DNA of 6,234 nt from Vicinamibacteria bacterium (GCA_025938035.1 JAICQE010000211.1:1-6234); one strand, 5' to 3'. Counted from the stretch's first letter, positions 1 through 5,895 are shown. A program made the numbers and translations. Notes: generated by a model not told the origin, from the letters alone.

Positions 1-135
1 AAGGTTCAGCAGGAAGACATCATCAAGGACATCAAGAAGCATTCTTTCTATCTGAAACCAGGGGACAAGCGTCGGGCCAAACAGGCGCTGGCGCGGAAGC
101 GTAACCGCAAGAAGCTCCGAAGAGAAACGGAGTAA
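1..135 (+). CDS. rpsU: 30S ribosomal protein S21, C-terminal part (5' end outside window)
   Basis: The frame is open from the first base and ends at TAA 133-135, giving 44 residues. It reads KVQQEDIIKDIKKHSFYLKP and continues into a very basic Lys/Arg helix. This matches the second half of bacterial S21: the region around the F-Y aromatic pair, then the R/K-rich C-terminal helix. S21 is a small-subunit ribosomal protein that binds 16S rRNA near the anti-Shine-Dalgarno end and takes part in initiation. S21 proteins are usually about 58-70 residues, so roughly a third of the protein, including the start, lies upstream. The tail ending in RRETE seems a little longer than in the E. coli protein. 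The next gene starts 36 bases later on the same strand, with no terminator visible between them, so the two may be cotranscribed. The family call is firm; which S21 copy this is, if there are several, is unknown. Confidence 0.9.
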   Translation, partial: KVQQEDIIKDIKKHSFYLKPGDKRRAKQALARKRNRKKLRRETE

Positions 136-158
136 GCACGCGGGATCGACGAGCTCAC

Positions 159-165
159 GAGGTGG
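159..165 (+). promoter_or_regulatory. Ribosome binding site of the zinc-ribbon gene
   Basis: GAGGTGG lies six bases before ATG 172. It is a good Shine-Dalgarno match at usual spacing and supports that start codon. Confidence 0.6.
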
Positions 166-171
166 CGACCG

Positions 172-480
172 ATGGAGTTCCAGGACAAGGCCTTACGGTG
201 TGTGGACTGCGGGTCGGAGTTTATCTGGACGGCTGGCGAACAGCTGTTCTTCGCCGACAAGCAGTTCAAGAACGAGCCGAAGCGTTGCAAGACGTGTAAG
301 GCCAAACGGGCGAACCGAGCCAGCGCCGGACCAGCGCCGCGCGAACGGGTGGAGACACAGACCGCATGCTCGGCATGCGGTAAGGACACCACGGTTCCGT
401 TCCGTCCGACTCAGGGTCGTCCGGTGTTCTGCAAAGAGTGCTTCCAGCAGCGGAAGTTTGCAGGCGCCGGCGGCGTCTGA
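172..480 (+). CDS. Small double zinc-ribbon protein (CxxC-x17-CxxC type)
   Basis: This is a 102-residue protein starting at ATG 172 behind a good Shine-Dalgarno. It carries two metal-binding ribbons. The first has C10-x2-C13 and C39-x2-C42, with an aromatic stretch (FIWTAGEQLFF) between them, as in the 'probable zinc-ribbon' family. The second has C66-x2-C69, exactly 17 residues, then C87-x2-C90, which is the spacing of the CxxC-x17-CxxC domain family. All eight cysteines are present, so two Zn(II) sites are expected. The linker (about 44-62) is Ala/Arg/Pro-rich and probably flexible. There is no signal peptide or membrane segment, so it should be cytosolic. The molecular function of these families is not established; nucleic-acid or ribosome binding is a reasonable guess given the adjacent rpsU. 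A strong terminator follows the gene. The domain call is secure, the function is not. Confidence 0.85.
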   Translation: MEFQDKALRCVDCGSEFIWTAGEQLFFADKQFKNEPKRCKTCKAKRANRASAGPAPRERVETQTACSACGKDTTVPFRPTQGRPVFCKECFQQRKFAGAGGV

Positions 481-515
481 GACCATCGTTCGCAACCATA
501 TTTTCCAACGTCGCG

Positions 516-544
516 AAGGGCCAGACGCGAGTCTGGCCCTTTGT
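516..544 (+). terminator. Rho-independent terminator after the zinc-ribbon gene
   Basis: A perfect 11-bp stem (AAGGGCCAGAC, 516-526, paired with 531-541) closes on a GCGA tetraloop of the GNRA class. It is followed by a short T-rich stretch (TTTGTGT). It starts 35 bases after the zinc-ribbon stop codon and should end the rpsU/zinc-ribbon transcript. The T-tract is interrupted, so some readthrough is possible. Confidence 0.8.
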
Positions 545-551
545 GTCTGTA

Positions 552-560
552 TGTTAAAAT
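552..560 (+). promoter_or_regulatory. Candidate extended -10 promoter for the STAS gene
   Basis: TGTTAAAAT reads as an extended -10 element (TGn followed by TAAAAT, five of six matches to TATAAT). It sits in an AT-rich patch just after the terminator and before the STAS gene. I see no convincing -35 at 16-18 bases upstream, where the terminator stem lies; extended -10 promoters depend less on one. It would give a 5' leader of roughly 25-30 bases before ATG 595. This rests on sequence resemblance only. Confidence 0.4.
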
Positions 561-594
561 TCGAATCTTTTAGGCCATTTCAATCGAGGTTGTA

Positions 595-945
595 ATGCAG
601 ATCGACGAACGGCAAGCCGGCGACGTGACGATTCTGGACGTCAAGGGCAAATTGACGCTCGGCGAGGGTGACGAGATCCTGAAGGACAAGATCAATAGCC
701 TCGTGCTGCAGGGGCGCAAGAAGCTCGTACTCAATCTGGCCGAGGTCCCCTACATCGACAGCGCCGGGTTGGGTGAGATCGTCCGCACTTATACGACGGT
801 GAGCCGCCAGGGCGGCAGCCTCAAGCTGCTCAGCCTGACGAAGCGGATTACCGATCTCCTCGCCATTACCAAGCTGCTGACCGTGTTCGAAACCTACGAC
901 AACGAGGCTGACGCGGTACGGAGCTTCTCATCGGCCAACGTCTGA
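595..945 (+). CDS. STAS-domain protein, anti-sigma factor antagonist type
   Basis: The whole 116-residue protein is one STAS domain. It begins IDERQAGDVTILDVKGKLT, typical of the first strands of SpoIIAA/RsbV-like proteins, and has the family's phospho-site region at Y53-I-D-S-A-G-L-G-E61. S56 is in the position of the serine that partner kinases phosphorylate in SpoIIAA and RsbV. In known systems the unphosphorylated form binds an anti-sigma kinase and frees a sigma factor. Here no RsbW-like kinase, PP2C phosphatase or sigma gene is in the window, so the partner must be elsewhere or the role differs. The start at ATG 595 has GAGG at 586-589 with five bases of spacing. The prenyltransferase gene begins 10 bases after the stop, so the two look like one operon. 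Single-domain STAS proteins are common in Acidobacteriota, so the presence alone is not unusual. Confidence 0.88.
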   Translation: MQIDERQAGDVTILDVKGKLTLGEGDEILKDKINSLVLQGRKKLVLNLAEVPYIDSAGLGEIVRTYTTVSRQGGSLKLLSLTKRITDLLAITKLLTVFETYDNEADAVRSFSSANV

Positions 946-955
946 CGGACGGCCC

Positions 956-1903
956 GTGGTGATGGCTTCCGCGGCGCCGTCGCCTGGCCGATCTCCGCGC
1001 GTGTCCACGCAGTCCCGTTCGACCACAGTCCTGCTGCTGATTTCGCTGCGGCCGGAGCAGTGGACCAAGAACCTGGTTGTGTTCGCTGGCGCGCTGTTCG
1101 GCGGCCAACTGACAAGTGCGCCGGCGCTCGGCGCGGCAACCGGCGCGTTCCTGATCTTCTGCGCGCTGTCTGGAGCGGTGTACCTCTTCAACGACGTCGC
1201 CGACCGGACCGCGGATCAACGGCATCCGCTGAAGCGCGAACGGCCGATCGCCTCAGCGAAACTGTCCCCGGGTCTCGCGGTGACCGTCGGTCTGATTCTC
1301 GGGTTGACCGGAGTGGGCGCCGCCTTTGCGATCCGGCCGCTGCTCGGCGTCGTGGCGACCGCCTACCTGGCGCTTCTGTTTCTCTATTCCTTCGTGCTGA
1401 AGCACCTCGTCATCATCGATGCGCTGACGATCGCGGCGGGCTTTGTGTTGCGCGCGGCCGCCGGCGCGGTCGCTGTCGCGGTGCCAATCAGTCATTGGCT
1501 GCTCGTCTGCACGACGCTGCTGGCGCTGTTCCTCTCATTCAGTAAACGCCGGCACGAGCTGACGCTGCTGGCCGAAGGCGCCATCGACCATCGGCCGATC
1601 CTCCATGAATACAGCCCTTACCTGCTCGACCAGATGATCGCGGTCGTGACCGCCTCGACGCTAGTCGCTTACACCCTCTACGCCACCAGCGTCGAAACGG
1701 CACAAAGGCTGGGCACCACCCGGCTGGGCCTGACGATCCCGTTTGTGCTCTATGGCATCTTTCGATATCTGTATCTGGTGCACCAGAAAAGGGGCGGCGG
1801 CAGCCCGACGACACTGCTGGTCACGGACGGTCCGCTGCTGGCGTGCGTCGGCTTGTGGAGTCTCGCCGTTGCGATAATCCTGTACACCCCCCTGGGACGC
1901 TGA
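956..1903 (+). CDS. UbiA-family membrane prenyltransferase, polyprenyl-phosphate phosphoribosyltransferase type
   Basis: This 315-residue, very hydrophobic protein has several (probably eight or nine) membrane helices. Family marks in order: RPEQWTKN at 32-39; the Asp-rich motif N79-D-V-A-D83-x3-D87, continuing into HP-x-K-x2-RPIAS (90-100); Y144-S-x3-K149 with D155; then FSKRRHEL and a C-terminal loop with LVTDGPLL. The NDxxDxxxDxxHPxKxxRPIA pattern fits the decaprenyl-phosphate 5-phosphoribosyltransferase group (Rv3806c-like), which moves phosphoribose from PRPP to a polyprenyl phosphate at the membrane. The product feeds lipid-linked pentose donors for envelope glycans. The epimerase and phosphatase partners are not in this window, so the exact substrate is inferred. 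The start is ambiguous: GTG 956, GTG 959 and ATG 962 are consecutive in-frame codons, with only a weak GGACGG (947-952) upstream; ATG 962 has the more usual spacing. The gene follows the STAS gene by 10 bases and its stop lies within a terminator. Confidence 0.85.
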   Translation: MVMASAAPSPGRSPRVSTQSRSTTVLLLISLRPEQWTKNLVVFAGALFGGQLTSAPALGAATGAFLIFCALSGAVYLFNDVADRTADQRHPLKRERPIASAKLSPGLAVTVGLILGLTGVGAAFAIRPLLGVVATAYLALLFLYSFVLKHLVIIDALTIAAGFVLRAAAGAVAVAVPISHWLLVCTTLLALFLSFSKRRHELTLLAEGAIDHRPILHEYSPYLLDQMIAVVTASTLVAYTLYATSVETAQRLGTTRLGLTIPFVLYGIFRYLYLVHQKRGGGSPTTLLVTDGPLLACVGLWSLAVAIILYTPLGR

Positions 1904-1921
1904 TGCGCGGGGGGGCTTTTT
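1887..1921 (+). terminator. Rho-independent terminator overlapping the prenyltransferase stop codon
   Basis: Six C (1887-1892) pair with the G run at 1909-1915. Inside, CGC (1898-1900) pairs with GCG (1905-1907) around a TGAT loop that contains the TGA stop (1901-1903). Five T follow (1917-1921). The 5' arm is therefore the last codons of the prenyltransferase, so a ribosome finishing that gene would cover it. It should end the STAS/prenyltransferase transcript, with leakage possible into the next gene 13 bases on. Confidence 0.7.
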
Positions 1922-1925
1922 GACA
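1920..1925 (+). promoter_or_regulatory. Perfect -35-like hexamer TTGACA at the end of the terminator
   Basis: TTGACA overlaps the last two bases of the terminator T-tract. No good -10 follows: at 17 bases the sequence is GATCAC, and the nearest weak match (CACAAT, 1946-1951) is 20 bases away and inside the next coding region. It is either chance or the -35 of a promoter whose transcript starts inside the annotated reading frame. Confidence 0.2.
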
Positions 1926-1933
1926 CGACACTG

Positions 1934-3127
1934 ATGGCAATGGATCACAATCCCTCTGGCAGGCGGCCGCATTACCACCGTGGTCGGCGTGGAACCGACC
2001 GGCGCGGCAGCGACCGGCGCACGCCGCAGTCTGCCGAACAGGGGGCGCGGCCATCGGCCGATCAGGTGGACGTCGATCAGATCATGCGCGAGATCCGGAA
2101 CCGGATCTCCCAGCGCCACGGCATCGAGCTCTCGACACAGCAGATTCAGGATCTCGCGGCACGTCGGCTTGAAGCGATCCTCGAGCCGCGCAACATCAAT
2201 CCGACACTGCTGGAGCAGCTGCGCAAGGGCGCCGCGGCGCCGCCCGATCCGCTGCCCCCGGGCACCGATACCGCCGATTCATTCGCCGACGACGCCATCT
2301 ACGCCGGCAGCCCGGTGGTGCGCTTCTTCCGGCGGCTGTTCAATCCGTTGTTGAAGCTGCTGTTCAATCCGTCGGCCGTTGTCGGTGCCCTGCAGGCGCA
2401 GGGCCGGCTCAATCGCGCCGCGGCCACGCGCGCCGCCGAGCTCGAACGGCGGCAGACAGAATGGAACGCGCTCCACTACCAGATCGTGCAGCGGCTCGTC
2501 ACCGAGGTCTCGCGCGCCAGCATCGAAATGCAGGCGCTCAGTCAGCGGGTGGAGGCGCTTGCCGGGCGCGTCGACTTCAACGATCACCGTGTGCGCGCGC
2601 TCGAAAGCGCGCCGCCACCGGCGCGCAGCCCACGTCCCCAGGAGCCCGCTCCAGCGGCACCGCCCGCGCCAGCAAGTACCGCTCAGCCCGAAGCAGCCAA
2701 CACCGCCACCAGCAGCGCACCCGCCGTGGATGCGCCGAGGAGACGGCGCCGGCGTCGACGCGGCCGACGCGGCTCGATAGCCGGCACCGATGCGAGCGCC
2801 ACCGCTGTGCCGGCGAATGCCGCGGTGCCCGAAGACACCGCGGATCTCGATGAAGGCGACGAAGAGGGAGGGGAGGAACTTCCGGCCGGGGAATCCGCCG
2901 CGGAGCCGGTCATAGACAGCATCCTCGCCGATCGAGAGCCCGCAGCAGAATCGAATGTTCTGCCCGCACCGTCGATGCCGGAGCCAGTGGCGTTGCCGTC
3001 ACCGGGACCCGCGCCCGAACCGTCACCCGTTGACGCGGATCCGGAACGGACCCCCGTTGCATCCGCAGGCGAATCGACTCCTGCCGCGCCGGCGCAGTCC
3101 TCTGACCCGAATACGCCCGGGCGCTAG
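1934..3127 (+). CDS. Unrecognised 397-residue protein: coiled-coil N-terminal half, charge-segregated low-complexity tail
   Basis: I do not recognise a catalytic domain. Layout: residues 1-44 are Arg/Gly/His-rich (RGRRGTDRRGSDRR). Residues 45-100 are a helical block starting VDVDQIMREIRNRI. Residues 126-156 are an amphipathic, hydrophobic stretch with LFNP twice (135-138, 143-146). Residues about 160-222 are a likely coiled coil. From about 225 to the end the protein is Pro/Ala-rich and probably disordered, with eight consecutive Arg at 269-276 (then GRRG) and an acidic block at 300-315. From memory, the 45-100 and coiled-coil parts resemble N-terminal regions of methyltransferases in polysaccharide gene clusters, but no methyltransferase domain follows here. 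There is no signal peptide or clear transmembrane helix; peripheral membrane binding through 126-156 is possible. The start is uncertain: ATG 1934 and ATG 1940 both lack a clear Shine-Dalgarno, and GTG 2066 would begin exactly at the VDVD motif. The glycosyltransferase follows by eight bases, suggesting a shared role in envelope glycan assembly. Confidence 0.75.
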   Translation: MAMDHNPSGRRPHYHRGRRGTDRRGSDRRTPQSAEQGARPSADQVDVDQIMREIRNRISQRHGIELSTQQIQDLAARRLEAILEPRNINPTLLEQLRKGAAAPPDPLPPGTDTADSFADDAIYAGSPVVRFFRRLFNPLLKLLFNPSAVVGALQAQGRLNRAAATRAAELERRQTEWNALHYQIVQRLVTEVSRASIEMQALSQRVEALAGRVDFNDHRVRALESAPPPARSPRPQEPAPAAPPAPASTAQPEAANTATSSAPAVDAPRRRRRRRRGRRGSIAGTDASATAVPANAAVPEDTADLDEGDEEGGEELPAGESAAEPVIDSILADREPAAESNVLPAPSMPEPVALPSPGPAPEPSPVDADPERTPVASAGESTPAAPAQSSDPNTPGR

Positions 3128-3130
3128 GAG
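3126..3130 (+). promoter_or_regulatory. Ribosome binding site of the glycosyltransferase, overlapping the upstream stop
   Basis: AGGAG lies five bases before GTG 3136 and shares two bases with the TAG stop at 3125-3127. It fixes the non-ATG start and suggests translational coupling between the two genes. Confidence 0.65.
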
Positions 3131-3135
3131 ATCAG

Positions 3136-4407
3136 GTGAAGTTCGCGTTCGTCACGGCACGGTACGGGGCCGATATCACCGCGGGTCCAGACCACGCCTG
3201 CCGCGTACTGGCCGAACAGGTCAGCAGCCGTCACGACGTAGACGTGCTGACGACCTGCGCCAGGAACCCACAGACCTGGAAAAACGAATACTCCGAAGGA
3301 ACGGATCGCGTCCGGGGCGCGCTGGTGCGCCGTTTCGCCGTCAGCCAGGCCAGGGACGAACACGCCTTCGGCCAGTTTTCCGCACGCGTCCTGGCCGGGC
3401 CGCGATCGCGAGCCGACGAACTCGAGTGGCTGCGCCGCGCGGGCCCCTGGTCGGCCGGGCTGATCGATTTCATTCGGCGGCAGCACAAGTCGTACGACGT
3501 GCTGGTGTTCTTCTCGCTGTGCAGCCCCGTGACCGTGGCCGCCGCGACGCTGGCGCCCGAACGGACCATCGTCTTTCCGTATCTGCAGCTCCAGCCCGCA
3601 CTGCGTTTCGACGTGGGCGCCGAAATCCTTTCTGCCGTTCGCGGTGTTGGCCTGATCTCCGGCACCGAGCGACATCTGCTTCGCTCGTATATGCGCGTCA
3701 CGCCGCAGCACGACGAGGTCGTCGGCATCGGGATCGACCCGTCGCCTGAGCAGTCGTATCCGCGACATCAACAGGATCCGGCAGACGTTGTCGTCGACGA
3801 CGACGCCATGAGCGCCGGCGGCGAAGACGACGTGCCGGCGTCGTACCTGGAGGGGCGCGGTGTTCCATTCCGGCGCCGACACCGCCTGTATGGTCCGTTT
3901 GCGCTGTACAGCGGCCGCGTCGAGCCGAACAACGGCTGCGAAGAGATGCTCGATTACTTCGATACGTTTGCCGCCTCCGACGGCGACACGTCTCTGGCGC
4001 TGATGGGCGTCAAGATGATGAAGGTTCCGGACGAGCCATACATCAGGCTGGCTGGTGTGCTTCCGGAGCGTCAACGGATGATCGCCTGCGAGGCGGCCGA
4101 CGTCACGATCGCGCCGTCGGCCGACGATCTGGTCGCGCAACCGCTCCTCGAAAGCCTTGCGGTGGGGACGCCCGTGCTCGCCAGCGCGTGCAACAGTGCG
4201 GCCGTCGAACACTGCCGGCGCAGCAACGGGGGCCTGTACTATTCCAACCGCGGGGAGTTCGTGGAAGCGCTGCGGCTGCTGATGACCAACAGCCGCCTCC
4301 GCAGCCGGCTCGGCGAGAACGGCCGGAACTACATCCGCCAGAACTTCCGCTGGGACGCGGTGCTCGGCCGGTTCGATCGGCTGGTGTCGAAAGCCAGAGC
4401 GAGGTAG
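3136..4407 (+). CDS. GT4-like glycosyltransferase (GT-B fold)
   Basis: This is a 423-residue protein starting at GTG 3136 behind a good Shine-Dalgarno. The N-terminal Rossmann half opens with MKFAFVTARYG and a Gly-rich turn (ITAGPDHACRVLAEQ), the acceptor-side start of many GT4 enzymes, and later has YDVLVFFS. The C-terminal, nucleotide-sugar-binding half has GPFALYSGRVEPNNG (253-267), the LAGVLPERQRMIACEAADVTIAPS region, and PLLESLAVGTPVLAS (336-350). The usual E-x7-E pair appears as D331-x7-E339, with E339 kept and the first Glu replaced by Asp. An acidic, Ser/Gly-containing segment (about 217-232) between the halves looks like a linker or insertion. There is no signal peptide or membrane segment, so it should be cytosolic or membrane-associated, transferring a sugar from an activated donor to a glycan or lipid carrier. 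Donor and acceptor cannot be read from the sequence. Coupling to the upstream unknown gene and proximity to the prenyltransferase point to envelope polysaccharide synthesis. Confidence 0.85.
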   Translation: MKFAFVTARYGADITAGPDHACRVLAEQVSSRHDVDVLTTCARNPQTWKNEYSEGTDRVRGALVRRFAVSQARDEHAFGQFSARVLAGPRSRADELEWLRRAGPWSAGLIDFIRRQHKSYDVLVFFSLCSPVTVAAATLAPERTIVFPYLQLQPALRFDVGAEILSAVRGVGLISGTERHLLRSYMRVTPQHDEVVGIGIDPSPEQSYPRHQQDPADVVVDDDAMSAGGEDDVPASYLEGRGVPFRRRHRLYGPFALYSGRVEPNNGCEEMLDYFDTFAASDGDTSLALMGVKMMKVPDEPYIRLAGVLPERQRMIACEAADVTIAPSADDLVAQPLLESLAVGTPVLASACNSAAVEHCRRSNGGLYYSNRGEFVEALRLLMTNSRLRSRLGENGRNYIRQNFRWDAVLGRFDRLVSKARAR

Positions 4408-4410
4408 GAA

Positions 4411-5895
4411 CTACTCGCGCGTCAGTTCGGCCGCCGGAAACGGCCGCGTCTTGACCGGGCGATCGTGATCCGCCGCGGTGCTGGCTTTCTTCCGCCTGGT
4501 GCCGATCTCGTATCGCTTGATCATTTCGTTCAGCGTGGTCGGTTTGATCTTCAGCAGTTCCGCCGCCCGCTTCTGCACTCCTCCGGCCGCTTCGAGCGTT
4601 GACTCGATCAGGCGTTTCTCGACGTTCGTAATCACGTCCTTGAAGGAGATCCCTTCCGGCGGCACGGCGAACTTCGGGATGTGGAAGGGTGGGGCCGATC
4701 GGATGTGGTCGGGAATCAGGTCGAGGTCGATCCGGGGCTTCACGCTGAGCACGACCGCACGTTCGATGACGTTCTCCAGCTCCCGCACATTGCCCGGCCA
4801 GTCGTAGTCGCTCAGCACGTCGAGCGCCTCCGGCGTGATCTCGACGTCGCGCTTGTTGTTCTCCTCGCTGTACTTCTCGAGGAAGTGCTGGGTCAGCAAC
4901 GGGATGTCTTCCTTGCGATGGCGGAGGGGCGGCAGGACGATATTGATGACATGGAGCCGGTAGTAGAGATCTTCGCGTAACCGGCCTTCCTCGACCATCT
5001 GGCGGAGGTCGCAGTTGGTCGCGGCAATGATCCGGACGTCGACCTTGATCGTGTCCATGCCGCCGAGGCGCATGAACTCACGCTCCTGCATGACACGCAG
5101 GAGCTTGGACTGGGTCTCCGGAGGGATATTGCCGATCTCGTCGAAGAAGATGCTGCCCTTGTCGGCGAGATCGCAGAGGCCCTTCTTCGGATTGATCGCG
5201 CCGGTGAAGGCGCCCTTCACGTGGCCGAAGAGCGTGGACTCGAGCAGATCCGACGGCAGGTTGCCGGAGTTGACCGTGACGAACGCGCGCTCGGCCCGCG
5301 GCGAGTTCGAGTGAATCGCGCGCGCAACGAGCTCCTTGCCGGTTCCGCTTTCACCGGTCACCAGGATCGTCGAGCGGCTGGGCGCCGCCTGGATGATCAG
5401 ATCGAAGACCTGCTTCATCCGCGGACTGCCGCCGATGATCCCTGAAAACCGCCGGGACTGCGCCTGCAGCGTCTGCTTCAGCGCCGTGTTTTCGGCCACC
5501 AGCTGCCGGCGCTCGACGGCGTTGCGAACGACGACCAGCACCTCGTCGTTCTTGAACGGCTTCGTGATGTAGTCGAACGCCCCGAGCTTCATCGCCGCGA
5601 TGGCGGTCTCGACGCTGGCAAAGGCGGTAATCATCAGCACCGGCAGGTCGTCGTCCAGCTTCCGCAGCTCCTGCAGCGTGGTGATCCCGTCGATTCCCGG
5701 CATCATGACGTCGACAACTGCGGCGTCGAAAGTCATCGTCCTGGCGAGCTCGAGTGCTTCTTCACCGCTGGACGCCAGGTGCACCTGATACCCCTCGCGC
5801 GTCAGCAGCGTCTCGAGGATCTCGCGCATGATCTCCTCGTCATCGGCGACGAGGATCGAGGCGTGACGGCGGGCAGTAGACGGCATGCTGGCCAT
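4411..5895 (-). CDS. NtrC-family sigma-54-dependent response regulator
   Basis: The 494 residues carry all three domains of the family. Receiver domain, about 13-127: acidic pair D18-D19, phospho-acceptor D62 in VVDVMMPG, T90 and K112 (TKPF). AAA+ sigma-54 activation domain, about 152-390: Walker A GESGTGKE (181-188), GAFTGA (228-233) contacting sigma-54, Walker B in GSIFFDEIG (247-255), REDLYYRL (307-314) and WPGNVREL (366-373). Fis-type helix-turn-helix, about 420-464, with recognition helix KPTTLNEMIKR. A 30-residue basic, Pro-containing tail follows. All catalytic residues look intact, so it should activate sigma-54 promoters when phosphorylated. The kinase gene ends directly at its start (TAAATG), so the pair is one operon. 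No clear Shine-Dalgarno precedes ATG 5895; ATG 5886, three codons in, is an alternative, and either start would depend on coupling. Its targets are not identifiable here. Confidence 0.95.
   Translation of the reverse strand: MASMPSTARRHASILVADDEEIMREILETLLTREGYQVHLASSGEEALELARTMTFDAAVVDVMMPGIDGITTLQELRKLDDDLPVLMITAFASVETAIAAMKLGAFDYITKPFKNDEVLVVVRNAVERRQLVAENTALKQTLQAQSRRFSGIIGGSPRMKQVFDLIIQAAPSRSTILVTGESGTGKELVARAIHSNSPRAERAFVTVNSGNLPSDLLESTLFGHVKGAFTGAINPKKGLCDLADKGSIFFDEIGNIPPETQSKLLRVMQEREFMRLGGMDTIKVDVRIIAATNCDLRQMVEEGRLREDLYYRLHVINIVLPPLRHRKEDIPLLTQHFLEKYSEENNKRDVEITPEALDVLSDYDWPGNVRELENVIERAVVLSVKPRIDLDLIPDHIRSAPPFHIPKFAVPPEGISFKDVITNVEKRLIESTLEAAGGVQKRAAELLKIKPTTLNEMIKRYEIGTRRKKASTAADHDRPVKTRPFPAAELTRE

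Noticed and set aside
1661..2119. A minus-strand open frame of 152 residues across the prenyltransferase 3' end
   Set aside because: It is antisense to the prenyltransferase motifs and to the terminator, and has no recognisable domain.
2738..2773. Arginine-codon run as a DNA microsatellite or frameshift hotspot
   Set aside because: The codons are all different in sequence, so there is no simple repeat unit, and the frame stays open with the same start and stop.
2955..3749. A 264-residue plus-strand open frame overlapping the unknown protein and the glycosyltransferase
   Set aside because: It is an out-of-frame, extremely Arg/Pro-rich translation typical of shifted high-GC coding sequence, and it crosses a well-defined gene boundary.
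3789..3800. Palindrome GTCGTCGACGAC as an operator
   Set aside because: It lies inside the glycosyltransferase and is explained by Val and Asp codons (GTC/GAC) of the acidic linker.
3124..4212. A 362-residue open frame on the minus strand opposite the glycosyltransferase
   Set aside because: It is fully antisense to a gene with clear GT4 motifs and a good ribosome binding site. Its product shows no recognisable motif and has the Arg/Gly/His-rich composition of frames opposite high-GC genes.
4428..4446. CGGCCG inverted repeat as a bidirectional terminator
   Set aside because: The stem is only 6 bp, the motif is itself a palindrome common in GC-rich DNA, and no T-tract follows on either strand.
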